A stretch of 64,000 nucleotides of DNA. Source: Glandiceps talaboti (lineage: Eukaryota; Hemichordata; Enteropneusta; Spengelidae). A program made the translations under genes and the position numbers. The notes below the pieces were generated by a model. The model was not told where the DNA came from and made no database searches. It worked only from the letters and a program-made list of their open reading frames with translations. Positions 45,685-64,000 of this stretch are shown here, in pieces (positions within the stretch are counted from its first letter, which is position 1; each line of letters begins with the position of its first letter). Where the stretch lies: positions 15,555,709-15,619,708 of the forward strand of contig NC_135565.1 of assembly GCF_964340395.1 (NCBI RefSeq). Reading direction: 5' to 3'.

Positions 45685-48600
45685 AGTAGACAACTGCAGC
45701 TCTGCGAGAGAGGTTAATATATATATGATTGTGAAAATAACGAAGCATCAAGATCTATGTCGATCATGTGTCCCACACACTACGAAAACCTTATTAAAAT
45801 GGTTTTCGAAGTATTTTAATAAGTGGTTTATTTACCCAATCGTATAAAATTTTAAAAGAGAGAAGGGTAAATGGGGAGTCAAGAAATAGCTTACAGCTAT
45901 TCTAGCCTGATCCCCGACATTGTATATTGCGAATGAAAACATTAAGAGGGTTCAGTCATTAAGATGACTGAAAACATAACTTGCTCCACGTGAACTCCGA
46001 AATAGTTAACTAAGGCCTAAAAAATTGTTTTACCAAACCGGAACCAATTATTTTTTTAGGCATAACTACCTGATATAGGCACTCACACCTTAAAAAATAT
46101 ATAATAAAATTCAATAAAAAATCTACCTACCCAATCTATTCTAAATTGAGCGTAATCGGAACCACACATTTTTTTTTATTAGGCCTTACCCTATCCAACG
46201 TGCTGGACAGAACTTGGGATATTGAATAGCTTATAGATAGCGACTCAACTTATTGTGAACAACAAATACAAACTACTCAAACTACTATATTCTGAGTTGC
46301 GTATATCACTAACACTGAATAGAACAGAATTAATGTGCAATGACCTACAAAAGACTAGCTTGTTGTCCCTAGTAACAGCTACTAAATCAAAACACCGGAG
46401 TGTTCATAAACGAAGTACTCGTATCAATAAATCAAAACTGTCGATGTCAGTTATAGAACTACGTACAATGGTCATTTACAGTTACTGTTCATATGTACAC
46501 TATGTGTATGTCTACATCATGAGACACGACTTCCATGTCATTACACAGTAGATCTACCCAAGTTCTGTACTGTTGATTTTCAAGTAGATAATACAACGCT
46601 GTTGTGCCTGGTGTAAATAATTACGCCATTTAAAGTTGTCGAAAACAAATTAGAGGATGTGCTCTCTCTCCAATCATGACTTCTCGTCTACCTCGGCGAT
46701 CCAATCATAGATTATAACTATTTGATCCAATCAGGTCCAACGTCATATCAACCTTGGACGGTCTGTTGTACACACTGTACCCGAATCGTACATGTCATGA
46801 ACAACACCAACCTTAATAAAATATTCGTTCAAATACTTACGTAAATGTAAAGAAAGTCTTTCACGACTACTAGCGGTCCACAATGTTGTCTTGAACTAAC
46901 GGCAGAACATTCGATCTCATTTGCATAAGGTCAGAGTTTAAACTCGTCAAAAGCTATTATCAAACACATAACTGAGTCACGTGTTTCTCCGATATCCTAT
47001 AAATATATAATAAAACGGTGTTAATATTATGCCAACACTTGAAGTACGATATTCTAAACTCGTAAAAACACCAATAGCAAGTGACCCACGTACTCGTTGA
47101 GTCAACAGAAAAAATTGTATTCTGGCTCAATTGCGAACTGCGAGAATGATAATGCATGTGATTTAAGCATAGGGGTAATTGTTATGAATACATCATAGTT
47201 GTACTGAAAAGTCTAAACCAGTGTGTCACATAAACCATGTCTCGATATCTTATTGGTCTTAATTAGGTCTTAGATTCTCCCATATCATTGCTACCAGCCA
47301 CTCAAAAATAAAAAAAATATTACTCTATATATTATACTAATATGAACACACTGGAAAGTTAGAATGGTCCCTCACAATACTTCTTTCTTGAGACACATTA
47401 GTTATTTTGAATTCTGGCTTGATACTAGTACTTCTACTAAGTTCTAGCTGCAATAATTGTAGCTTTGTTTTTATTTGCAATACTTTTTTAATAATTCTTT
47501 TTTATATCTTATTTTGTGTGACTCAACATTTTTCGTTTTTACTTTTTATTTTCTTACGGGGTTTGCAAAGACGGAGGACCGAGAGCAAGACAAGTCCCAC
47601 CGTGCGGTGGGTGGACTTGCGCGATCATAGAAACAAGTGTAATTTTACCCCTTTCATATACAGTCGGCTAAATACGTCGATATTATCGATATTATCGATA
47701 TTATCGACATTTTCCGATACATATCTCGGAAAACAAATGCCTGTGACCGAGAGCGACGGGGCGAAAGCACTAAGTACTGCAGTTGTACAGCATCAGTATT
47801 ATGTGCTTGTATACTAATGCCGTAACAAAGCGGGCGTGAATCCCCCGGATGAGGTCAAAGTTTACAGGTACCTGCTGTGGAATCACACCACACACCCAGG
47901 TAAGTTTGCGAAGTGTACGTGTGCGTATACACCAATGTCATTGTTGTGTTATGGTGGTGACCTGACCTAGGTTTAGGTATTGTGGAATGTGTTCAACAAG
48001 AGAAAACTGATTATAATTATGTCAAATTGCATGCGCCATAGTCCTGCTTACATGACGGTGCACGAGTCTGTATTACTGACTTGAGGGACAATTGTCAGAA
48101 TCGAGTCCCGAATTCCTCCGTATGCAAGCAGGACTACATGCGCCACCGATCGACGCGACGTACGTGTTAATTGGTCAAATCGGCTGTGCCGTGCTAGGCT
48201 AGTCCATGGATGTATTAGTGAGTCACTAATACATCCATGGCTAGTCTAAGTGCTATCCTTCATCTAAGTCCTGCTTGCAAACGGTTAATAATGGTGTACA
48301 GGACGCGATACTGACATGTTCCTCAACACACAAGGACAATGTCAGAATCGAGACCCGGAAGTAAGAAATGCGAGTAACTAAAACAAATAGAACATGCAGT
48401 TATTATTACTGTTTTCACAGGACGGTGTCTATGGAGTAGGGATGTCATGATAGAGTTCCGCACTCAGTTGGCAAACACAAGAACACGATTTTACAAAAAC
48501 GACATGTGTGAAAAGATATGTTTGTCGGGGCGCCCTCATCGACCGTACCTTCACAAAGAAAAGGCCTATGTTATTACTGGAATAATTACATAGGGTTACT

Positions 48601-48868
48601 CTTTTGTGCTTGACTAACTTTTTCTATAGCTCTGCCAGACAACTAATTTTCACATCTAAAATTTGATCATAATCCGAATATGGCTTTATAGTTGTCATGA
48701 CATCACACCAACAGGACCTCACTTGTCATCATGTGTGATAACACCCCTTTTAATACAGAACTGTACTTTTTTCTTTTTGTTTTGTTGTTAAACGTTAACA
48801 GATAACACTTTTGTATTGTATCAACTCAAGGTCACTATTGTGATAGAGAATTTGTTGTCACCATAGCG
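45685..48868. other. Divergent intergenic region between genes E and F
   Basis: Presumably contains both promoters. An open frame at 47407-47817 (+, 136 codons) is unsupported and unrecognised. Repeats of TATCGATAT lie at about 47680-47706. Inverted repeats lie at 48043-48137 (TAGTCCTGCTT and AAGCAGGACTA) and 48204-48240. The phrase GACAATTGTCAGAATCGAG near 48088 recurs, slightly altered, near 48335, so a segment here is partly duplicated. No tRNA or other gene recognised. Confidence 0.5.
48204..48240. repeat. Near-perfect 37-base palindrome
   Basis: CCATGGATGTATTAGTGA followed by its inverse, with only the central base unpaired: 18-base arms. It lies about 630 bases upstream of the gene F start codon. 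Confidence 0.9.
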
Positions 48869-55700
<6,832 letters not shown>

Positions 55701-56358
55701 TTATTGCCATGGATACCAAAGGATACCTGTGAGGTATAGATACAAATAGCAGAGCGGGTGTTGTTTATATATAGTTTGGGTTATCGCCATGGATACCAAA
55801 AGGATGACTGGAAGGGTGGATGCAAATGATGTGGCAGATATTTTTCATCAGGGATACCATGTAAAAGGATTGTTATATAATTACATGTAGCAAGGTAGAT
55901 CTAGGAAATTTTAAACATGGTTTACAACAGCTGACTCCCTAGCTGATTCAAACTTTAAAGACATTCACTGTATTCTCCCTAGCTTACCAAAGATTTTACC
56001 TTGACTCGAGGCATGTATTGTATTTGTAGATCTTACAAGGTAACAAGTTAGCAAAATGTATATGGATAAAGTTAGTAGATTTCACTCAAACCTTGCACAA
56101 AAGTGATACCGCACAATATGGAATGGGATTATCTTTGTATAGATAACTTGAATTTCAGTTTAATAATTAATAGTTATAAACTTGCATGATTTGAATCAGT
56201 ATCAAGTGTTCACAAAGTTAGCACTTTATGTAAAGTATAAAATATTTATATATATTTTATAAGTTTGAGCTTAGCTATTTAGATAGTTGTTTTAGAAGTT
56301 ACATCACATGTCAACTGTGGTTTTACTTTTCTTTGTGCTCATTTTGAAGTTTAACTTC

Positions 56359-56364
56359 AATAAA
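56359..56364 (+). terminator. Probable polyadenylation signal of gene F
   Basis: AATAAA about 660 bases after the gene F stop, followed by a T-rich stretch. Confidence 0.55.
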
Positions 56365-56474
56365 GTGTCCTTATTTTACACAAATGAGTAATATTGTATG
56401 AATTATTTTTAAATTCATAATTTTCTTAGCTTTAACCAATTCTATTTATATTCTAGGTCCTTTCCTTCTTTCTG

Positions 56475-56533
<59 letters not shown>

Positions 56534-57463
56534 GTCTGTCTCTCTCTCTCTCTCTCTCTCTCCCCCCCCCTCTCTCTCTCTCTCTCTCTTGTATTTGTTT
56601 TTCGAAGTTTGTTTCTAGATTTGGATTTAAGTAAATACAGAAAGTGTAGTGTTAGAATAATAATCAAACTGTCATGCCTCACATTGTAACTATAGACATA
56701 ATCCTCACTACATTTGTACAAGAGCACACTAGTAACCCCACCTCATGAGAATAAATGTTAATGTATAAACACATTTTAACAGACATTATCAAAATAGTCC
56801 ATGCATTGCTCCTGGTCAATGGACACAGCAAGGAAGAGTATCTGTGGCTTCAAATCTTTTCTCGCGTCTCGCTCAATGAGGTCTTGAGATGAAATTTCAA
56901 ATTCCATGGAAGACACCCACACCATCATCACAAACCACGGCCTCTTTTACGGAACCGTCCAAAATGTGTCATGAAGATTTCAAAGTTCGCAGAAGAAATA
57001 ACAGCTCTGGTTTGCAAGAATGACATACACAGTATTTAACATCATGTCTTCGTTAATCAATCACAGAATTCTGCCCAATAATAAGCAAGTGTTACATATT
57101 GTTCAAATATCACTTGTCAGATCAGGACATTATTTATACATTGTTTACATCATTCTAACAGTTTGGGATTTCCTCATTTGCATGAACAACTTTTGGTTCA
57201 CGATTTGTCATTGAAGAGAAGAGAGAAGAAGGGAAGAGAGATCTTCAAAGCCTTGCATAGCCTAGTAAGAAATATATATATTATGTATACATATATTGCA
57301 ATCCAATTCGTAAGTTTCCAACTTGATTGACTTTATAATCTTGTCAGACTCCTAAGTTGTTCATAAATACCTTAAAAACTTATCTTCCAATGCTTAGAAA
57401 TAGGTTAACAACTGAACATGTAAATAGTATAGGTAAACTGGAAAATATATCAAATTAGCCCTG

Positions 57464-57560
57464 TGGGGGCGCTATTTGGACAACGGAATGATCGCCGCAG
57501 ATCGCCGAGGCCCTGGCCGAGGTCTAGCTCGAGCTCGCGCGCCCTCCGTGACCTCATCGA
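57464..57560. promoter_or_regulatory. GC/CpG-rich patch upstream of gene G, with a CTCF-like core
   Basis: About 100 bases rich in G, C and CpG in an otherwise AT-rich area, 240-340 bases upstream of the gene G start. It begins with TGGGGGCGCTA, resembling the strong half of a CTCF site, and contains GAGCTCGCGCGCCCTCCGTG. Promoter role inferred from position and composition. Confidence 0.4.
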
Positions 57561-57802
57561 CCTTACAACTGTTTACATCCACATGTGACTGTCAGCTGAC
57601 CTAATCAAACTAGTACAATAGTACGAGTTTGTTTGATACAGGAAGGAAGTACACGCCTCTTTAGCTCTAACTTTTATGTCACAAATTGAACCGTGACGTG
57701 TGCAAGACCGAAGCTATTCCTACTGAAATCACGCTAAACACCAAAATATTATTGTTGATATCCTGGTATCCTGGGGTCACCTTAGGTCATACTAGTCTGA
57801 CG

Positions 57803-58055
57803 ATGGCTAATCGAAGAACCTTGTACGTCATGTTATTTGTTCTGTTTTGTATTTCAATTACACGATCTTCGCTGCAGAAACCAAGGCCACATATCATCCT
57901 TATTGTAGCTGATGATTTGGTAAGATTAGTGTCTATGTCTCTCTTTCAGTTTGTGTCTAACTTTAATATGTGCATGGGCATGCATATGCATGGATCGAAG
58001 CATGTATGTATGTATGTATGTATGTATGTATGTATGTGTGTGTGTGTGTGTGTGA

Positions 58056-58098
<43 letters not shown>

Positions 58099-58302
58099 CA
58101 TGCATGCATGCATGTATGTATGTATGTATGTACATGTATGTGTGTGTACATTCGTGTATGTGCATGTCACTGTGTGCATGCATGGGCATGCATTTGTCTG
58201 TCTGTCTGTCTGTCTGTCTACATCTAACTGTGTGTGTGTGTGTGTGTTTGTGCATAGGCATGAATGAATGCATGCATGCATGCACATGTCTGTCTGACTG
58301 CC

Positions 58303-58362
<60 letters not shown>

Positions 58363-60185
58363 CATCTGTCTGCCACTCTATTCTTTTTTGTTTCTCTAAC
58401 ACTTGTTATCCAGCACCCCTCTGTTCATTTATTTATATTATCATGGACGTAAAAACAGACCAACTGTTTATATGTTCCTGATATCATATCCCTTATTTAT
58501 AATACTGCTAATGTTTCTAACTTTCGTTTGATGCAGGGTTGGAATGATATTAGTTTCCATGGATCTGATCAGATACCTACACCAAACATTGATCAGTTGG
58601 CACATGGTGGTGTTATACTAAACAACTATTATGTACAACCAATCTGTACTCCAACCAGAGCTGCCTTGATGACTGGACGACATCCAATACATCTAGGTAA
58701 GTGAATTATTATGTACATTCAACCAATTTGTACTCAAACCTGAGCTGCCTTGATGACTGGACAAGATCTGTTTCACTAAAACAAGTCTGCGAGTTTTGTA
58801 ATATTATGTTTGTAAGAAACTATGCTGATTAGTAGAATGTTTTGTCTGGTTCAGAATGTGCAATAAACCTTTGTATGACTGTTTTCAATGAAGGCTACAG
58901 TATTTATACTGTCATGACCCTCACTTCTGGTTCAGTCATTATTTCTGAACAGCACTCAAAGTGGCCAAAGTATGCAATCTTTTGTTTTTCTGATAACTGG
59001 AAAATGGTGTATTGACGTATTTAAACCCCATCCTGCATTTGAAAAAAAAAATGTAACAGAACCAATATTGAGATAATAATGCCTACATTGTTAATATCAT
59101 TCGTTTGTTGTAGGGTTACAACATGGCGTAATTAATGGAGCCCAACCATCTGGTCTACCGCTGAATCAAACTATATTCCCACAGTACTTAAAAACATTAG
59201 GTTACAATTCTCATATGATTGGAAAGGTAATTATTTGGTATATATTTTTCTGTATGTTTTTATTTGTTTGTGAACAAGAGTAGAATGAAAGATTTATCCA
59301 TACTCCCTTTATCACTCCGTTATAAACAACTGACAGATGACCCTAGTTTTTTTTATGTTTCTCATTACTTTTTCATGGCAACTATGGGTCGGTTGATCGT
59401 TTTATAAAAAAAAGTGAAAATATAAAAAAACTATCTTCTTCATGTTTCTCTGCATCTCCTTTTCCTCCTCTCTATCTTCTTTATATTGGATTCCTGGTAA
59501 CAAGCCCTTTCCCAGCTTCTCTACACAATTGGCATGTTCTCAGCCCCCCTACTTGAATAAATTCCATCATGAAAAAAATGCTCTGTTCATGAACAAGTGT
59601 CATCATCGCCACCATGACTGTAGATGACCGACAGTCTAGACACTTGCTTGTTCTTGCCAGAGAGGGTGCTGCTCTGCAAAATATTATGGGCAGGTGCAAA
59701 TAAAACCATTTTCTTATTTTGATGTCGGAGCTGAAAATATGGTTCGGTCCTGTAATGAGAAATAGAAAAAAAATAGGGTTACCTTAAGCTAGTGTTAACA
59801 ATAGCACCAACAATGATGAATCTGTCAGTCAAGGATGGAAATAAAAACTGAACAAATTACATACACTAATTATTTCCTTTATGGCTACCTTAAACATATC
59901 TTGGGAAATAATCATAATTAATTAAGTTTATGGTATACATTTCTTGAAATAATTTACTTCCAAAAACCAGATTGGAGATTGGTAGATTTAGATTTAAATT
60001 CGATTAAGCTTTTTTTGTTTTGTATTTTGCATTTATGTGATTATGTTCATGAGAGTTAAGGCTGTTATGAATTTGAAAAAATAAAAGTAACTTGGTTTAT
60101 GTCTAACAAGTCAGTTTGTTGATTTCTTGGATGACACTCTGTGTATTTCTTGAATCTCTGAAGATAAAAGTCACATTTGCTCATT

Positions 60186-60235
<50 letters not shown>

Positions 60236-62636
60236 ATTGTTGTTGTTGTTGTTGTGTAGTGGCATCTTGGATACTTTGCCTGGCCATACACTCCTACTTA
60301 CAGAGGTTTTGAATCTCACTTTGGCTACTATAATGGTAAGGAAGACTATTATGATCACATGACATTAGAGGTAAGTATGTCAATAATTGGATTAATTACT
60401 TTCATCAATTGCTGCTTTCTTATTAATGGTAAATGTTCAAAAGGTGGTACATATGGACTTGCATCAACTTTTGAACTCAGTATAAAATGTAATATTTCAG
60501 GGATTAAATATATGAAAAAGTTTCCACATTGTCAGACAGACATTGGTATCAAATATAGCTAGATGGTAGTGCATTATTAGCTTATATATATAATGTATTT
60601 TCAATTTCATAATATTCAAGCACACAACTGAAAACATGAACAGATATATTAATTGTGTTTGTGTTGGTTGCTATGTCCCCATGAGATTCATACACTGAAT
60701 TATCTGCAGATCTTTGAAACACAGATAATTGTTCATTAATATGAATGACCATAGTTTACACAACGGAATTGATGTGACTTTCTTAGAATCAGTTAATGGG
60801 CTATGATTTACGTGATGGAGTCAATGTGACGTATTCAGTGGATGGACAATATACAACTGAAGTGTTTACAAGTAAAGCTGAACAACTAATTAAACAACAC
60901 AACAAAGACAAAGTAAGTCATTTATTTAATAAACCTTTAATTAATGAAATGTAGCCAAGTGTAGATAATTATTGTATATTTGTATAAAATGATTCGTAAT
61001 TTGTTTTGGCGTTTTAGCGTATATGTACATAATTACCACTTTTTATTCATATCCACACTGTTCGTGTTTTAACCGAGCTACGTATAACCAAAGCGAATTC
61101 CATTGTATAATTCTATACTTATGGCAATAAAGTTAATAATAATAATAATAAAATGTAGCCAAATGATTGAGATTTCATGAATTTATTTAATTATGTTTGA
61201 CAGGTAGCGATTGTCACTGCCATTATTTGTATTGCGTTGATCTGAAAAAAAATCATGTTTCTTACATAAATCCATATTTTCTGATTTTTTGTTTGGCAGC
61301 CTTTGTTTTTATATTTAGCACATTTAGCAGTGCACAGTGCCAACCCAAGTAATCCATTAGAAGCACCAGATAAATATGTCAACAGATTTCCACATATTCA
61401 GGACAAAAACAGGAAAATGTTTGCAGGTAGTGTGTTTATAATATATTATTATTTAGTTAATAAAACTACATGTCATATATTGCAAATATTATTGTAATGC
61501 ATTTAGTGCATAATGCATTTATTCAAATTATTGTTCAAATATGAATACGATTGGCCAAATTCTGTTGATTTGATTAGCAAAGTTTATCAGATTGTATTTG
61601 ATTGGTGAGACTGTTACCCTACAATATACATCATAAATTAAAGTTTGTAAAACAAAGTTTGATTATATTGTTACCCAACATCATAAAGTCTACTAAGACT
61701 GCATTTGATTGGTCAGATTGTTAGCTTGCATCATAAAGTTTGTAAGACTTGATTTGATTGGTCACGTTACCCAACATAGACTTTATAAAACTAATATTTG
61801 ATTGGTCTAATTACTTTATGTTGCATAATGGAATGTATATAGATTGCTTGAATGGCCAGATTTAAGAAGACTGTAACACTGTGCAATACATGTACATGTA
61901 GTCATAAGATTATTGGGGCAGAGAATGTTGCAATCATTCATATCCTGGGCACTTGCACTACATGTACATGTAGTACATTGCAAGGTTCAGTCATATACAT
62001 CTTCATTTCTCCTTTCATATTCACAGCTATGGTCTCAGCTTTGGATGATTCTGTAGGTAACATAACAAAAACACTAAAAGAAACTGGAATGTATGACAAT
62101 TCTGTCATAATATTTACAAGTGACAATGGCGGTCCAGCAGCTGGTTTTGACTATAACCATGCATCTAATTGGCCATTACGTGGTCTTAAAGACACACTAT
62201 GGGAAGGTGGTATGCGAGCTGCAGGATTTGTTCATAGCCCCTTACTAGCAAGATCTGGTATTGTTCTAGAAGATTTGGTTCATGTCTGTGATTGGTTACC
62301 AACTGTTTATACTGTTGCTGGGGGAAATGTAACTGATTTACCAGCAAATTTAGATGGTTACAATGTTTGGGAGACATTATCAAAGTAAGTTTAATATTCC
62401 ACTGAAACTGTTTCCTTGCATTTAAGTGTACAATTATTGGAAGATAATCTGGTTTAAATGTAGTATGGGGATTCTCCAACAAATTGAGATTGTTACTATA
62501 TTTTTGAATAATGTATTTTGTCTCTGAACTTTTTATAGTTTACATAGCTTTAAGATTGTTTGCACCACAATTAATCAATGGTAAATCATGAACACTTTGG
62601 CTATACAGGCAGATTTATTTTAAATCAATACATTTA

Positions 62637-62671
<35 letters not shown>

Positions 62672-63705
62672 GTGTCTGTCTGCCTGCCTGTCTGTCTGTC
62701 TGCCCATCTGCCTGTCTGTCTGCCTGCCTGTCTGCCTATATGTCTGTCTGTCTGTCTGTCTGTCTGCCTGCCTGTCTGCCCATCTGAATGTCTGTCTGCC
62801 TGCCTGTCTGCCCATCTGCCTGTCTGTCTGCCTGCCTGTCTGCCCATATGTCTGTCCGTCCATCTGTCTGCCTGTCTGCCTGCCTGTCTCTCTGTCTGTA
62901 CTGTCTGTGTACTGATTATCTCCAAAAAACACAGGATGATTTCAATGAAATTGTGTACACTGATACTCACTATTACTTTGATTTACTTCTGTCAACCACT
63001 TCTCATTTATAAGTATCTTTATTATTCAATTTTGATGTATCATTGGGATAGATGATGTTGGTCAGTTGCCATGGTAACACTACATAACATTCATATCTTT
63101 CTTCTGATTTTAGAGGTGTGCCATCACCTCGGACCGAAATCCTTCATAATATAGATCCAATTTCACAAATAGCAGCATTAAGAGTTGGCAATTATAAAAT
63201 TATACTTGGTGAATCATACAAAGGTGAATGGGATGGTTGGTATAAACCGGAACAAGTCACGCAAGGTGAGATTGATGACATGTCTTCATATAAGGCACAG
63301 TAAAGTGTAATGTCTTAAAAGAAAGCTTGCTCTGGATAATATAGGGGTAGACACTTGAATTGAGTTGTTATATTTTACAGTTTTTGAATTATATATAAAA
63401 AGAATCAGTGTAGTTTAATAAATATACAGATGTATCGATCACAGTACTTTTGAGCAAAGTGCCTACTCACTTCACAACAATAACACTTATAAATTTATAG
63501 TTATTTTTGTTTATCCACATTTGTCCCTCAGACCAAGACACATCGTTATCAGTGTCCCAGGTCAGTGATTTCAGGAGAAGTGTAGTACATTGTGGTGTAA
63601 AACCTAGCAATGCATCAACAAACTGTCAACCTGCAAAGACACCATGCCTGTTTAATATCAAGAATGATCCTTGTGAATACAATAATGTAGCTGATAAGTA
63701 TCCAG
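57803..63705 (+). CDS. ARSB-like: Arylsulfatase B-like gene G (last exon beyond window)
   Basis: Coding exons 57803-57919, 58537-58696, 59114-59226, 60260-60370, 60787-60912, 61300-61426, 62027-62384, 63114-63265 and 63532-63705. Exon 10 is expected beyond base 64000. Signal peptide [17 protein letters not shown], then [12 protein letters not shown]. Formylglycine motif [27 protein letters not shown]. Catalytic His in [17 protein letters not shown] and [12 protein letters not shown] in exon 7. [18 protein letters not shown] in exon 9. All key residues are present, giving 518 codons so far. ATG at 57803 was chosen because it directly precedes the signal peptide; the open frame continues upstream without an ATG. 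With gene F it shares DDL and a 126-base exon 5, so the two form a plus-strand subfamily. Confidence 0.93.
57999..58365. repeat. Compound microsatellite cluster, gene G intron 1
   Basis: Successive ATGT, TG, ATGC, ATGT, TCTG, TG, ATGC and TCTG tracts separated by short unique pieces. Confidence 0.9.
58697..58772 (+). repeat. Copy of exon 2 end, gene G intron 2
   Basis: TATTATGTACATTCAACCAA...GAGCTGCCTTGATGACTGGACAAG repeats the exon stretch TATTATGTACAACCAA...GAGCTGCCTTGATGACTGGACGAC that ends about 20 bases earlier. It includes a damaged copy of the active-site codons (TGT to TGT kept, CCA to AAA region changed). Confidence 0.85.
60186..60256. repeat. (TTG)n tract forming the exon 4 acceptor region, gene G
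   Basis: About 23 TTG triplets run to within 3-4 bases of the acceptor GTGTAG at 60259. They replace a normal polypyrimidine tract. Confidence 0.95.
61555..61845. repeat. Degenerate tandem repeat with ATTGGT boxes, gene G intron 6
   Basis: Four to five units of about 60-65 bases sharing TTTGATTGGTCAGATTGTTA, then CCCAACATCATAAAGTTTGT. Each keeps an ATTGG (inverse CCAAT) core. Confidence 0.7.
62636..62900. repeat. (TCTG)n/(CCTG)n tract, gene G intron 7
   Basis: About 260 bases of TCTG with interspersed GCCTGCCTG and GCCCATC variants arranged in longer periodic blocks. Confidence 0.9.
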
Positions 63706-64000
63706 GTAAGACACTTACCAGTAAACATGTGAATACAATAGTGTAGCTGATAAGTACTCAGGTAAATTATAAGGCACTTACCAGTAAACATGGGATTACA
63801 ATAATGTAGGAAAGTACCCAGGTAAGGCACTTACCAGTAAACATGTGAATGATATAACATAGCTGATAAGTATCCAGGTAAGAGACTTACCTGTAAACAT
63901 GTGAATACAATAATGTAGCTGATAAGTACTCAGGTACATTATAAGGCACTTACCAGTAAACTTGGGATTACAATGATGTAGCAAAGTACCCAGGTAAGGC
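63673..64000 (+). repeat. Array of exon 9 end plus donor copies, gene G intron 9
   Basis: The exon 9 end GTGAATACAATAATGTAGCT followed by GATAAGTATCCAG and the intron start GTAAGACACTTACCAGTAAACATG form a unit of about 55-60 bases repeated at least five times to the window edge. The copies cycle through three types: GATAAGTATCCAGGTAAG, GATAAGTACTCAGGTA and AAAGTACCCAGGTAAGGC. This gives a higher-order period of about 160-170 bases. Most copies keep a GT donor. Confidence 0.92.

Larger units (their letters stand above)
55701..57802. other. Intergenic region between genes F and G
   Basis: F 3' untranslated region to the signal at 56359, a (TCTG)n/(CT)n compound tract at 56473-56589, then AT-rich sequence without a recognised gene. 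A GC- and CpG-rich patch at about 57464-57560 precedes gene G. Confidence 0.6.

Noticed and set aside
47407-47817. 136-codon open frame (+) with a hydrophobic N-terminal half
   Set aside because: T-rich low-complexity start, no known domain, no splice or conservation support; lies in the presumed divergent promoter region.
48090-48110. GAATCGAGTCCC as a possible tRNA or SINE B box
   Set aside because: Departs from the GTTCGA core and has no A box or cloverleaf partner at the right spacing.
58062-58481. Long open frames over TG, ATGC and TCTG tracts (also at 3831, 21024, 28254, 36417, 62636)
   Set aside because: Frames stay open only because tetramer and dinucleotide repeats lack stops; the encoded Cys-Val or Thr-Asp repeats are not proteins.
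63615-63984. Minus-strand repetitive frames at the right edge
   Set aside because: They are shadows of the exon 9 echo array of gene G.

Overview
The window is animal nuclear DNA: AT-rich, many short exons with GT/AG borders and consistent phases, dense microsatellites, small inverted-repeat elements and LINE fragments. It carries six arylsulfatase B-like genes (four complete, two cut by the window edges) and two tandem copies of an NXPE-type gene (neurexophilin-like plus PC-esterase-like). Family content and repeat style suggest a marine invertebrate bilaterian such as a hemichordate or cephalochordate, with a lophotrochozoan also possible. I cannot fix the species from sequence alone.

Layout. 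1-2.1 kb: last three coding exons of arylsulfatase A (+). 2.6-7.6 kb: NXPE-1 (-). 7.6-11.7 kb: spacer with a small inverted-repeat element. 11.7-20.1 kb: NXPE-2 (-), a duplicate of NXPE-1 with most intron sequence still alignable, whose promoter and first exon have been duplicated again as a 1.84-kb tandem repeat. 20.4-26.4, 29.0-37.7 and 39.8-45.7 kb: arylsulfatases C, D and E, head to tail on the minus strand. 45.7-48.9 kb: a divergent intergenic region. 48.9-55.7 kb: arylsulfatase F (+). 57.8 kb to the right edge: arylsulfatase G (+), lacking only its last exon in the window.

All four complete sulfatase genes and G share one ten-exon plan with the same intron phases. Exon 1 carries the signal peptide and the metal-binding Asp pair, exon 2 the Cys-x-Pro-x-Arg formylglycine motif, the exon 3/4 join Gly-Lys/Trp-His-Leu-Gly, exon 6 the catalytic His, and exon 7 Asp-Asn-Gly-Gly and the second catalytic Lys. 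The products are predicted secreted or lysosomal sulfate esterases acting on sulfated glycans. The NXPE products are predicted Golgi or secreted glycan-modifying or ligand proteins, so the locus may be a glycan-modification cluster (inference).

The most unusual signal is that paralogues at different places, on both strands, carry degenerate tandem copies of an exon's own 3' end plus its splice donor just inside the following intron. This is always at the same two exon borders: the end of exon 2, next to the active-site motif, and the end of exon 9. In F and G the exon 9 donor is also half of a perfect small palindrome. Other items worth a look are the recent promoter-exon duplication of NXPE-2, a sulfatase (C) with its catalytic His replaced by Ile, patchwork near-identity of exon 2 between E and G on opposite strands, and a Gly-Gly-Ser in place of the Gly-Asp-Ser expected in PC-esterases.
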